Source of the DNA: Pseudothioclava sp033100795
Lineage (GTDB): Bacteria; Pseudomonadota; Alphaproteobacteria; Rhodobacterales; Rhodobacteraceae
NCBI RefSeq assembly: GCF_033100795.1
Contig: NZ_JAWLVI010000004.1
Coordinates: 124,001 to 188,000 of the forward strand
Direction: 5' to 3'
Length of the DNA: 64,000 nt
The translations under genes and the position numbers were made by a program. Under the pieces are notes generated by a model. That model had not been told where the DNA came from. It saw only the letters and a program-made list of their open reading frames with translations, and did not search any database. Positions within the stretch are counted from its first letter, which is position 1; the number at the start of each line of letters is the position of its first letter. Shown here one piece after another: positions 17,979 through 25,388 of the stretch.

Positions 17979-18107
17979 AACGGGGTGCGCAGCGTCCCGG
18001 CGCGGCGCGCGGGGCTCGATGCCCCCAAGCCGCGCAAGCCCCGGCTTCGGACGCGCCATTCGCGAATTGGTCAGGACAAACACACAAAGGATTGCGCGAA
18101 GCGGTCA

Positions 18108-18134
18108 GAATTGGTAATAGAACATAACCAATTC
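18108..18134. promoter_or_regulatory. Inverted repeat operator upstream of the lactate dehydrogenase gene
   Basis: GAATTGGT (18108-18115) and ACCAATTC (18127-18134) form a perfect 8-bp inverted repeat with an 11-base spacer, ending 17 bases before the ATG. A second GAATTGGTC lies at 18063. TTGGT/ACCAA half-sites recall GntR/FadR-subfamily operators such as that of LldR; the regulator is not in this window. Confidence 0.5.
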
Positions 18135-18151
18135 AACCCGAAGGAGTTGTC

Positions 18152-19315
18152 ATGCCCGTCATCACCTGCATCGAAGACCTCAAGCGGCTGCATAAAAAAC
18201 GCACGCCCAAGATGTTTTACGATTACGCGGAAAGCGGCTCCTACACCGAACAGACCTTCCGCGAAAATACCTCCGACTTCGCCCAGATCCGCATCAACCA
18301 GCGTGTCGCGGTCGATATGACGGGGCGCTCGACGGGCACCAAGATGCTTGGGCAGGATGTCTCGCTTCCGGTCGCGCTTGCGCCCGTTGGCCTGACGGGG
18401 ATGCAGCGCGCCGACGGCGAGATCAAGGCCGCCCGCGCAGCCGCGAAATTCGGCGTGCCTTACACGCTGTCCACGATGTCGATCTGCTCGATCGAGGATG
18501 TGGCCGACAACACCGACGCGCCCTTCTGGTTCCAGATCTACACACTGACCGACGACGATTATAACACCCGCGTCCTGCAACGCGCGCGGGCGGCTGGCTG
18601 CTCGGCCCTGGTTATCACGGTTGACCTGCAGCTTCTGGGGCAGCGCCACAAAGACCTGAAAAACGGCCTGACCGCGCCGCCGAAATTCACCGTGCCGGTG
18701 ATGCTGGACCTCGCGACGAAATGGCGGTGGGGGCTCGAGATGCTGGGCACCAAGCGCCGCTTCTTTGGTAATATCGTGGGCCATGTCGACAGCGCGGCCG
18801 ATCCGTCCTCGCTGGCCTCCTGGACGGCCGAGAAATTCGACCAGTCGCTCAACTGGGACCGCATCCGCCGCCTGATGGATATGTGGGGCGGCAAGGTGAT
18901 CCTCAAGGGCATCCTGCACCCCGAAGACGCCGAACGCGCGGCGGCTGCGGGCGCCGATGCGATTGTGGTTTCGAACCACGGCGGGCGCCAGCTTGACGGG
19001 GCGCTCTCGTCGATCCGCGTGCTGCCCTCGATCGTGGACGCCGTGGGCGACAAGACCGAAGTCTGGCTCGACAGCGGCATCCGCTCGGGTCAGGACATCC
19101 TGAAGGCGATGGCGCTTGGCGCGAAAGGCACGATGATCGGGCGGGCCTATGTCAACGGGCTTGGCGCGATGGGCGAGGCGGGCGTCACCAAGGCGCTGGA
19201 AGTCCTGCAAAAGGAACTGGATACCTCGATGGCGCTGTGCGGCGAGAAAAGCGTGCAAAACCTGCACCGCGGCAACGTGCTGGTGCCGAAGGGGTTTCTG
19301 GACACCTATACCTGA
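18152..19315 (+). CDS. lldD: FMN-dependent L-lactate dehydrogenase
   Basis: A 387-residue alpha-hydroxyacid dehydrogenase that oxidises L-lactate to pyruvate and feeds electrons to the quinone pool, peripheral at the inner membrane. The FMN/active-site block VSNHGGRQLDGALSS contains the catalytic His-Gly-Gly-Arg. Conserved PVALAPVGLTGMQ and STMSICSIEDVA blocks and the length fit LldD; a related alpha-hydroxyacid oxidase remains possible. Start follows AAGGAG. The GAATTGGT inverted repeat just upstream suggests substrate-responsive control. It is monocistronic or leads the orphan gene at 19395. Confidence 0.9.
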   Translation: MPVITCIEDLKRLHKKRTPKMFYDYAESGSYTEQTFRENTSDFAQIRINQRVAVDMTGRSTGTKMLGQDVSLPVALAPVGLTGMQRADGEIKAARAAAKFGVPYTLSTMSICSIEDVADNTDAPFWFQIYTLTDDDYNTRVLQRARAAGCSALVITVDLQLLGQRHKDLKNGLTAPPKFTVPVMLDLATKWRWGLEMLGTKRRFFGNIVGHVDSAADPSSLASWTAEKFDQSLNWDRIRRLMDMWGGKVILKGILHPEDAERAAAAGADAIVVSNHGGRQLDGALSSIRVLPSIVDAVGDKTEVWLDSGIRSGQDILKAMALGAKGTMIGRAYVNGLGAMGEAGVTKALEVLQKELDTSMALCGEKSVQNLHRGNVLVPKGFLDTYT

Positions 19316-19394
19316 GCGAACGCCCCTAAGACCTTGCGCCAGAGACCTCAGCCTGTATCGTTCGGGAGTAACCCCACCCGAACGAGAGGTCGTT

Positions 19395-19880
19395 ATGACT
19401 CCAGAAGATAGCAATTTTGAAGCCTTCAGCACCGACGACATCAACGCCCAGCATACCGCGCTGGCCAAACGCCTTGCGAGCCTGAACGTCAGCTATAACG
19501 AGAACACCATCGCGACGCGCGTCTCTGGCAATCTGAACTACAACTGCCGCCAGTTCCGCTATCGTTATTCGGATTTTTCCGGCGATGTCGTGTTCTTCGA
19601 CCAAAACTTTATCGCCGCGGGTGCCTGCGTGCATACGAACCTGCGGCTGAACCTGCGGACGGACTCGGTCTGGTCGCTCGAATTTGACGACGCATCACGC
19701 ACGGTGACGCTCAACGCTGGCAACAGCTCGGCCGTATTCGTGAACCCGAACGCGCCTGATGCGACGGCAAGCCTGCGCTTCTCTATCCCCGAAAATCGTG
19801 TGATCTTTGCCGTGCGTAAAACCGTCTCGTTCGGAGGCTGCACGCTCAATCCGGGATCAAGCATAATCATCAACGGCTGA
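19395..19880 (+). CDS. Orphan hypothetical protein, 161 residues
   Basis: Begins MTPEDSNFEAFSTDDINAQH after a GAGAGG ribosome site. After an N-terminal helical stretch the sequence is rich in alternating hydrophobic and polar residues (VVFFDQNFIAAGACVHTNLRL, VWSLEFDDASRTVTLNAG), suggesting a beta-sandwich. There are three Cys and no signal peptide or membrane segment. Asn and Ser content is higher and Ala/Gly lower than in neighbouring proteins. I do not recognise the family. It lies 79 bases downstream of lldD with no terminator seen. Confidence 0.7.
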   Translation: MTPEDSNFEAFSTDDINAQHTALAKRLASLNVSYNENTIATRVSGNLNYNCRQFRYRYSDFSGDVVFFDQNFIAAGACVHTNLRLNLRTDSVWSLEFDDASRTVTLNAGNSSAVFVNPNAPDATASLRFSIPENRVIFAVRKTVSFGGCTLNPGSSIIING

Positions 19881-19983
19881 CCCCTTTTCCCTTGCCATCT
19901 TGGCGGATTCCGCGTAAGGCCAGCGCCTCATGGGCCCGACACCCTTGGAGGCGGCCCGGAACTTTTAACTTGGAGATACCAAA

Positions 19984-20601
19984 ATGGCTAAAGAGATCGA
20001 AACGATCGAAGCCGTCGTGCGTTCGGGGACGGGCAAGGGGGCCGCTCGGCAAGCACGTCGTGAGGGCTATGTGCCCGGCATCGTTTATGGCGACGGTAAA
20101 GACCCTGTTGCCCTGAACTTCGACTACAACAAGCTGCTGACCCGCCTGCGCAAGGGCCGCTTCATGTCGACGCTGTTCAACCTCAAGGTTGAAGGTCAGG
20201 AAGACGTGCGCGTGATCTGCCGCGGCGTTCAGAAAGACGTGGTCAAGGATCTGCCGACGCACATCGACTTCATGCGCACCCACCGCGCATCGCGCATCAA
20301 CCTCTTCGTCCACGTTGAGTTCATCAACGAAGACAAGTGCGTTGGCCTCAAGCGCGGCGGCACCCTGACGATCGTCCGTCCGGAAGTGGAACTGAACGTT
20401 CTCGCCGGCGACATCCCCTCGCAGATCGTTGTGGACCTTGAAAAGCACAAGATCGGCGACGTCATCCACATCTCGAACGTCGTGCTGCCCGAAGGCGTCA
20501 AGCCGACCATCGAGCGTGACTTTGTGATCGCCAACATCGCCGCACCGAAAGGTCTGGGCGGTGGTGCCGACGACGAGGAAGAAGCAGCCGCCGAGGAATA
20601 A
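19984..20601 (+). CDS. rplY: 50S ribosomal protein L25, long (CTC) form
   Basis: A 205-residue L25/general stress protein CTC. The N-terminal L25 domain (residues about 5-95) binds 5S rRNA, and the C-terminal TL5-type beta domain follows (FVHVEFINEDKCVGLKRGG and LNVLAGDIPSQIVVDLEKHKIGDVIH). The tail GGGADDEEEAAAEE is acidic, as in many alphaproteobacteria. Ribosome site GGAG precedes the ATG. Followed by a strong terminator and then pth, the common alphaproteobacterial order. Confidence 0.96.
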   Translation: MAKEIETIEAVVRSGTGKGAARQARREGYVPGIVYGDGKDPVALNFDYNKLLTRLRKGRFMSTLFNLKVEGQEDVRVICRGVQKDVVKDLPTHIDFMRTHRASRINLFVHVEFINEDKCVGLKRGGTLTIVRPEVELNVLAGDIPSQIVVDLEKHKIGDVIHISNVVLPEGVKPTIERDFVIANIAAPKGLGGGADDEEEAAAEE

Positions 20602-20627
20602 TCCTCCGGTTCTTCGACAAGGATCAG

Positions 20628-20653
20628 CGCGAGGCCTCGGCCTCGCGTTTTTC
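20628..20653 (+). terminator. Intrinsic terminator after rplY
   Basis: CGCGAGGC (20628-20635), loop CTCG, GCCTCGCG (20640-20647), then a run of five T: a textbook Rho-independent terminator 27 bases past the rplY stop. Confidence 0.9.
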
Positions 20654-20707
20654 ATTTTGCGCCCTTGGCCCTGACCCGCTATCACCCGCAGGACAAAGGA
20701 GAGTGCC

Positions 20708-21394
20708 ATGCAGCTTTGGGTTGGTCTCGGGAACCCCGGGGCGAAATATGCGATGAACCGTCACAACATCGGCTTCATGGCGCTGGACCGCATCGCCGCC
20801 GATCACGGCTTTGGCCCGTGGCGCGCCAAGTTTCAGGGGCAGGTCAGCGAGGGGCGCTTCGGCTCGGCCCGTGTGGTATTGCTCAAGCCCGAGACCTTCA
20901 TGAACCTGTCCGGTCAATCCGTGCGCGCAGCCGCCGATTTCTACAAGGTCGCGCCCGAGGACATCACCGTTTTCCACGACGAGCTGGACCTTGCCCCCGG
21001 CAAATGCCGCCATAAGGTTGGCGGCGGGCACGCGGGCCATAACGGGCTGCGCTCGATCCATCAGCACATGGGCGCAGACTATGCCCGCGTGCGCCTTGGC
21101 ATCGGCCATCCGGGCGATAAGGCGCGGGTCGCGGGCTATGTCCTTTCCGATTTCGCCAAGGCCGAGGGCGACCTGCTGGACGACCTTCTGCGCGGGCTGT
21201 CGGATGGTGCTCCGATGCTGGCGGCGGGCGAGCCGCAAAAGTTCCTGAACGCGGTCTCGCTGCGCGTGGCACCCCCGCGCTCGTCCACCGGCACCGGCGC
21301 CCCGAAGGCGCCAGCCGCGACGCCTGCGCCCAAGCCCGACAGCGCCCCTCTCAGCCCGTTCGAGCGGCTCAAGGACCACTTCCGGCGCGACTAG
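20708..21394 (+). CDS. pth: Peptidyl-tRNA hydrolase
   Basis: A 228-residue enzyme that frees tRNA from prematurely released peptidyl-tRNA. The key residues are visible: VGLGNPGAKYAMNRHNIGF with the catalytic His near residue 20, FMNLSGQSV, and FHDELDL with the catalytic Asp near 93. The catalytic domain ends near residue 190; the remaining Pro/Ala-rich tail (STGTGAPKAPAATPAPKP) is longer than in E. coli and typical of Rhodobacteraceae. Its own promoter is implied by the terminator in front. Confidence 0.96.
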   Translation: MQLWVGLGNPGAKYAMNRHNIGFMALDRIAADHGFGPWRAKFQGQVSEGRFGSARVVLLKPETFMNLSGQSVRAAADFYKVAPEDITVFHDELDLAPGKCRHKVGGGHAGHNGLRSIHQHMGADYARVRLGIGHPGDKARVAGYVLSDFAKAEGDLLDDLLRGLSDGAPMLAAGEPQKFLNAVSLRVAPPRSSTGTGAPKAPAATPAPKPDSAPLSPFERLKDHFRRD

Positions 21395-21428
21395 CCCTTG
21401 CGGCCCCTCACGGGGCGCGCCAAGCCCC

Positions 21429-21995
21429 CTACCCGCCGCTCTCCTGCATCTGCTCCCATTCCAGCGTGCGGATCGCCTCGAAATCGGGGAAGAGCGCGTC
21501 AATGCAGGTGTCGTGGTATTTGCTGCCCGGATAGCTATCAAGCAGCGTCACGCGGATGCGCTGAAGCCTGTGGAAATCCCCCAGCAGCAATTCCTGCGGC
21601 TCGTGCGTGTCGCGCGCCTCAAGAAACACCGAAAGCCCCGTGTCGGTCTCGATCAGCAGGTGGCGTGGGCGGGCGTTTTCAGAATAGCTGACCTCCCCGC
21701 GCCGGACATAGCCGTTATACAGAACCAGCCGGTCCAGCGGGTAAGGCTCGTTCAGGCGCAACTCGATCCACTCGCCCGTGCCATCGCCCGCCACGCCCTC
21801 GCACCAACCCGCAGCATCGGGCGCAAACACCCCTGCGGGCCGATAGGAATACTTGCCCGCCGGAAGGGCCGACGAGGCGCAAACCGTATAGCCGTCAACC
21901 AGTTCGGTCATGATCGGGTTGACGTCGCACACTTCGGCGCCCGCATTCCCCGCCATCAGGCCCACCACCACTGCAATTCCGAGAGTGTTTCGCAT
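21429..21995 (-). CDS. Exported NADase-type glycan-binding (discoidin-like) protein
   Basis: A 188-residue secreted protein: signal peptide MRNTLGIAVVVGLMAGNAGA, then a jelly-roll domain with AAGWCEGVAGDGTGEWIELRL, YPLDRLVLYNGYVR and QRIRVTLLDSYPGSKYHDTCIDALFPDF. The WxE and LxVxNGY patterns match the NADase-type glycan-binding fold found alone in many proteobacteria. Four Cys may form two disulfides. The start is placed at MRNT because the signal peptide begins there. Periplasmic; ligand unknown. Confidence 0.75.
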   Translation of the reverse strand: MRNTLGIAVVVGLMAGNAGAEVCDVNPIMTELVDGYTVCASSALPAGKYSYRPAGVFAPDAAGWCEGVAGDGTGEWIELRLNEPYPLDRLVLYNGYVRRGEVSYSENARPRHLLIETDTGLSVFLEARDTHEPQELLLGDFHRLQRIRVTLLDSYPGSKYHDTCIDALFPDFEAIRTLEWEQMQESGG

Positions 21996-22070
21996 GAATA
22001 CCCCTTTCCCGCGCGCCAAAGGGATCATGCGCCGCCCCGCGTGCCCGCGCCATGACCGAGGTCAAAACGC

Positions 22071-22098
22071 AAAAGACCGCGCACGAGGCGCGGCCTTT
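22071..22098 (-). terminator. Terminator after rpmG
   Basis: GACCGCGC and GCGCGGCC form an imperfect stem flanked by AAAA on the left and TTT on the right, giving a T-rich end on the minus strand about 20 bases past the rpmG stop. Confidence 0.75.
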
Positions 22099-22119
22099 GG
22101 AAACCCAAGAGGGCAGATC

Positions 22120-22287
22120 TTACTTGATCTTGCCTTCTTTGTATTCCACGTGCTTACGGACAACCGGGTCGTATTTCTTCACGGTCATCTTTTCCGTCAT
22201 GGTGCGGGCATTCTTCTTGGTCACATAGAAGTGCCCGGTGCCCGCCGAGGAGTTCAGACGGATCTTGATCGTCGTCGGCTTCGCCAT
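22120..22287 (-). CDS. rpmG: 50S ribosomal protein L33
   Basis: A 55-residue L33 beginning MAKPTTIKIRLNSSAGTGHF and ending HVEYKEGKIK, fully typical of alphaproteobacteria. It lacks the CxxC zinc ribbon, so this is the Cys-minus type. Start at 22287 is the conserved MAKP; the longer frame upstream is non-conserved. Single gene with its own terminator. Confidence 0.96.
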   Translation of the reverse strand: MAKPTTIKIRLNSSAGTGHFYVTKKNARTMTEKMTVKKYDPVVRKHVEYKEGKIK

Positions 22288-22443
22288 TTTCGTCTCCATA
22301 GCACTGGGCGGTCGGGAATGGCCCGCTCGCCCGCGAAATCCTTGAAGCCCGCCTTTTAGCCAGCATCGGGGCGGAGTCAACCATGAAACCCGCGCTCGGG
22401 TGAAAAATTCGTTCCCCGAGCGCAGAAATATTTTTGCGCCCCC

Positions 22444-23154
22444 TCAGATAAAGGGTTTTCCCATCGCCTTGTGGATCTCGGACAGTTTTGCGGTCTCAAG
22501 CCCAAGCGCCGAGGCAAGCTGCGCGAGATATTGCTTTTCGGCCTCGGTATCGACGGTAATCGCCATCAGGGCCGCCGAATAGACCTGCGCCTTGGTGGCA
22601 TCGCCCGCAGCCGCCGCAAGGGCCGCTACGTCAACGGGCGCGTCAAGCTCGGCCTGAACAAAGGCGATCTCTTCGTCGGTGGCATCGCCTAGGTGATCGA
22701 GGATATTCTGGCGCTCTTCCGCGTCGATCTCGCCATCCGATTTGGCGGCCTGAATCATCGCGCGGATCATCAGCTTGGCCTGATCTTCCATCATCGCGTT
22801 GACCGGAGTGCCAGCGGTGACTGCCGACATCATGTCGCCCAAGCCTTTGGCCCCAGCCGCCGCAGCCCCCGTCATCGCCCCCATGAGCGACCCAAGACCG
22901 GCCTCGGTCGCCTCGGTTGCGGTGGCGGCCTGCGCGCCGAATTTGGCGAACATGTCGCGCACCGCATCCTTGCCGCCCGGCACACCGAATTTCTCGGCCA
23001 TCTCGCCCATCTGGTCGCCAATGCCGCCCGGAGTCCCTGCCCCGCGCAGCGCCTCCTTCATGCCGTCCATCCCGCCCATCTTGCGGAACTTGTCGACGCC
23101 TTTGGCTGCCGCGAATCCGACCGCCAGCGTGGCCAGTGTTTTGACAAAACTCAT
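22444..23154 (-). CDS. TerB-like (DUF533) protein
   Basis: A 236-residue protein with an N-terminal Ala-rich hydrophobic helix (FVKTLATLAVGFAAAKGVDKF), a low-complexity Gly/Met/Ala middle and a C-terminal TerB-type helical domain around IRAMIQAAKSDGEIDAEERQNIL, the acidic metal-binding helix of this fold. The family resembles YebE/DUF533 inner-membrane proteins linked to envelope stress in enterobacteria. Start has AAGGAG upstream. It is followed on the same strand by no other gene; the DUF302 gene lies 31 bases upstream and may be co-transcribed. Confidence 0.82.
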   Translation of the reverse strand: MSFVKTLATLAVGFAAAKGVDKFRKMGGMDGMKEALRGAGTPGGIGDQMGEMAEKFGVPGGKDAVRDMFAKFGAQAATATEATEAGLGSLMGAMTGAAAAGAKGLGDMMSAVTAGTPVNAMMEDQAKLMIRAMIQAAKSDGEIDAEERQNILDHLGDATDEEIAFVQAELDAPVDVAALAAAAGDATKAQVYSAALMAITVDTEAEKQYLAQLASALGLETAKLSEIHKAMGKPFI

Positions 23155-23185
23155 CCTACTCTCCTTTGAACAACGCGGGCGGGCA

Positions 23186-23572
23186 TCAGACCGCCGCGAC
23201 AACCTCTGCAAGCATTCCTTTGACCTTGGTCGCGACCTCGCCCAGATGTGGGTTCTCGATCGCCTGCATCGAGGCGATCGGGTCCACCGCCGACACTTCG
23301 ACGCCGCCCTCGACCGCGCGCAGAATCACGTTGCACGGCAGCATCGAGCCAATTTTCGGTTCATGTGTGATCGCCTGAAACGCGAGCTTCGGATTGCACG
23401 CGCCCAGAATTTTATAGGCAGGCATATCCGCGTCGATCTTGGCTTTCATCGTGGCCGAGACGTCAATCTCGGTCAGCACGCCGAAACCGGCATCGGCAAG
23501 GGCGGCACGGGTGCGCGCCTCGACTGTGGCGAAATCGGCGTCAGAGATCACACGGTCGATTGTATAGCTCAT
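23186..23572 (-). CDS. DUF302 domain protein
   Basis: A 128-residue single-domain protein beginning MSYTIDRVISDADFATVEARTRAALADAGFGV with the family block YKILGACNPKLAFQAI and MLPCNVILR. DUF302 proteins are small cytoplasmic alpha-beta proteins of unknown role, often next to sulfur or metal genes. The conserved Cys in LGACNP and LPCN are present. The start was taken at MSYTID because the upstream extension reads through unconserved Arg-rich codons toward rnpB. Neighbour of the TerB-like gene. Confidence 0.85.
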   Translation of the reverse strand: MSYTIDRVISDADFATVEARTRAALADAGFGVLTEIDVSATMKAKIDADMPAYKILGACNPKLAFQAITHEPKIGSMLPCNVILRAVEGGVEVSAVDPIASMQAIENPHLGEVATKVKGMLAEVVAAV

Positions 23573-23654
23573 GGGGTAGCTCCTTCTGGTCGCCCCATTG
23601 GCGCGCGAAGAGACGCGCCCGTCAAGCCGCATGGGCCTACATTTCCGTGTGAAT

Positions 23655-24056
23655 ATGCGCGGATGGCCTGTAAGCCGGATTTTGTCCAAGGGGCGGACCC
23701 CTCTGGATGACCATTCCTCTGGCCCTGCGGTTGCCCGCAGGATCTAGCCGCCAACCCGGACCGCTCGGGGCGAAGTTCCCCTGCCATTGCGGCGCACGGT
23801 CCCTATTCGGCGTTGCTCCCGGTGGGGCTTGCCGTGCCGGTCCTGTTACCAGTCCCGCGGTGGGCTCTTACCCCACCGTTTCACCCTTACCCCGACATGC
23901 AGGGCGGTTTGTTCTCTGTGGCGCTTTCCCTGGGGTTGCCCCCGCCGGGCGTTACCCGGCACCGTTACTTCATGGAGTCCGGACTTTCCTCGACCCCCCG
24001 GCTATCCGCGAACGCAGAGCTACGGGGCGCCGCAGCCATCCAGCCATCCGCGCGAG
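23655..24056 (-). ncRNA. rnpB: RNase P RNA, bacterial type A
   Basis: On the minus strand the universally conserved GAGGAAAGTCCGGACTCCA block appears shortly after the 5' end, and the 3' part ends with CCGGCTTACAGGCC. The terminal P1 helix is visible: the segments at 24044-24053 and 23657-23666 are perfect reverse complements. About 400 nucleotides, the normal length. It is the catalytic RNA that matures tRNA 5' ends. Ends are set from P1 and are accurate to a few bases. Open frames crossing it on both strands are not genes. Confidence 0.95.
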
Positions 24057-24093
24057 GAGTGCCTTACGCCCCACAGGCAGGGCGCGTCAAGAA

Positions 24094-24777
24094 CTAGCAC
24101 GAGCGCCACGCCCCGCCATCGGCGCCCGCGCGCAGCGAGAGGTCAGCAATCATCGCCATGTCGGTGGCATCCAGCGGCCCGTCGTGGCGCGGGCGAAACC
24201 GCAGCCGAAAGGCCGCCAGAAGGGTCTCGGGGGACAAATCAGGGTAGCCAAACGCCATCGCCAAAGCTGCAAAGCGCGCCGGATCGGGCGCGGGGGCCGC
24301 GGCCATCGGCTCGGGCCAGAGCGCAAGCCCCTGCCGTGCCAGCCTCAGCCAGTCAAAGCGCGGACCGGGGTCGATCTTGCGGTCGGGGGACATATCGGAA
24401 TGCCCGATCACCGCCTCTGGCCCCAGCGACCAGCGCGTCAGGATACCGCCCAGAACCTGCTCCAGCGTCGCCATTTGCGGCTCGGGGAAGGGCGCAAACC
24501 CGGTGTTCGACAGCTCAATCCCGATGGAGCGCGAGTTCACATCGCCCCGCCCGCCCCAGCTTCCGGCGCCCGCGTGCCACGCGCGCATCGCCTCATCGAC
24601 AAGCTGTTCGGCGCGGCCATCCTCGGAAATCAGCCAATGCGCCGAGACCTCGGCCTCGGGCAGACACAGGCGCTTGCGCGCCGCCTCGCACGAGGTCATC
24701 GCCGTGTAATGGATCACCACGAGTTCGGGCACCGCCCCATCGCGCCGCGCGCCGAAATTAGGCGACGGAAAGGTCAT
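24094..24777 (-). CDS. N-acetylmuramoyl-L-alanine amidase (AmiD-like)
   Basis: A 227-residue zinc amidase of the Amidase_2/PGRP fold that cuts the bond between MurNAc and the stem peptide. Motifs: VVIHYTAM (first Zn His), HWLISEDGR, AWHAG and the second His/Asp region GHSDMSPDRKIDPGPRFDW. The C-terminal 70 residues resemble a peptidoglycan-binding-1 helical domain (ALAMAFGYP, FRLRFRP). No signal peptide is present, so it probably works on recycled muropeptides in the cytoplasm. The start at MTFPSPNFGARRD avoids an unconserved Arg-rich extension. Confidence 0.87.
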   Translation of the reverse strand: MTFPSPNFGARRDGAVPELVVIHYTAMTSCEAARKRLCLPEAEVSAHWLISEDGRAEQLVDEAMRAWHAGAGSWGGRGDVNSRSIGIELSNTGFAPFPEPQMATLEQVLGGILTRWSLGPEAVIGHSDMSPDRKIDPGPRFDWLRLARQGLALWPEPMAAAPAPDPARFAALAMAFGYPDLSPETLLAAFRLRFRPRHDGPLDATDMAMIADLSLRAGADGGAWRSC

Positions 24778-24781
24778 GGCC

Positions 24782-25372
24782 TTAGTTCCGCGCGGCGCGG
24801 AACGGGCGCGGGTCCCAGCCGCAGGCAAAGCCATCGCCGTCGGGATCAAGGTTCTTGCTGTCTTTCGCGGGGCCACCCGCCTCAAGGAACGCCATCTGCG
24901 CCAGATCGGGCGAGATGAACTTGGCGCAAGCCTTTTCATTTGAAATCAGATGGATACCGCCACGCTGATACAGCGCCGTGCCCGGTGCATGGGTCGTGGA
25001 CAAGGCATAGGCGGCAAGGTTCGGCCCTGCCGTGCCGCTGGTGACAACAGGCCCCGTAGGGGCCGGAGCCGCAGGGGCAGACAGCCCCAGCGAGGCCATC
25101 GCATCGGCGCCAAGCGATGCCTCGGGCGTTGCAGCCGGGGCCGGTGCGGTCACGGGCTGCGGCGCAAGCGCGCTCATCGGCGCGCTTTGCGCGGCAGAGG
25201 CTTCGGACGACATCGGCATTTGCGCCGCGGCCTGCTGGCCGCGCAACTCTGCTTCGCGCTTGGCGGCATAATTCGCGTAATCGCCAAACCCGACACCTGC
25301 CCCTGAATTGGGGATCACCGGATCGCAGGCCGCGACCAGAAGAGCCGGAAGGATAAGGGCGAATTTGCGCAT
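24782..25372 (-). CDS. Lipoprotein with C-terminal Excalibur calcium-binding motif
   Basis: A 196-residue lipoprotein: MRKFALILPALLVAAC with lipobox Cys, then a long Ala/Pro-rich linker (PVTAPAPAATPEASLG) and a C-terminal domain ending LDPDGDGFACGWDPRPFR. The DPDGDGxACxWDxxP pattern is the Excalibur motif, an EF-hand-like Ca2+ loop held by a Cys pair. An adjacent ATG one codon upstream is also possible. It is 16 bases downstream of gatA and 4 bases ahead of the amidase gene, so all three probably share a transcript. Confidence 0.8.
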   Translation of the reverse strand: MRKFALILPALLVAACDPVIPNSGAGVGFGDYANYAAKREAELRGQQAAAQMPMSSEASAAQSAPMSALAPQPVTAPAPAATPEASLGADAMASLGLSAPAAPAPTGPVVTSGTAGPNLAAYALSTTHAPGTALYQRGGIHLISNEKACAKFISPDLAQMAFLEAGGPAKDSKNLDPDGDGFACGWDPRPFRAARN

Positions 25373-25388
25373 CATACCACCTTTACGA

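Noticed and set aside
23707..24918. Long open frames across the RNase P RNA and amidase gene
   Set aside because: They overlap the conserved RNA core and the amidase on the other strand; translations show no family features.
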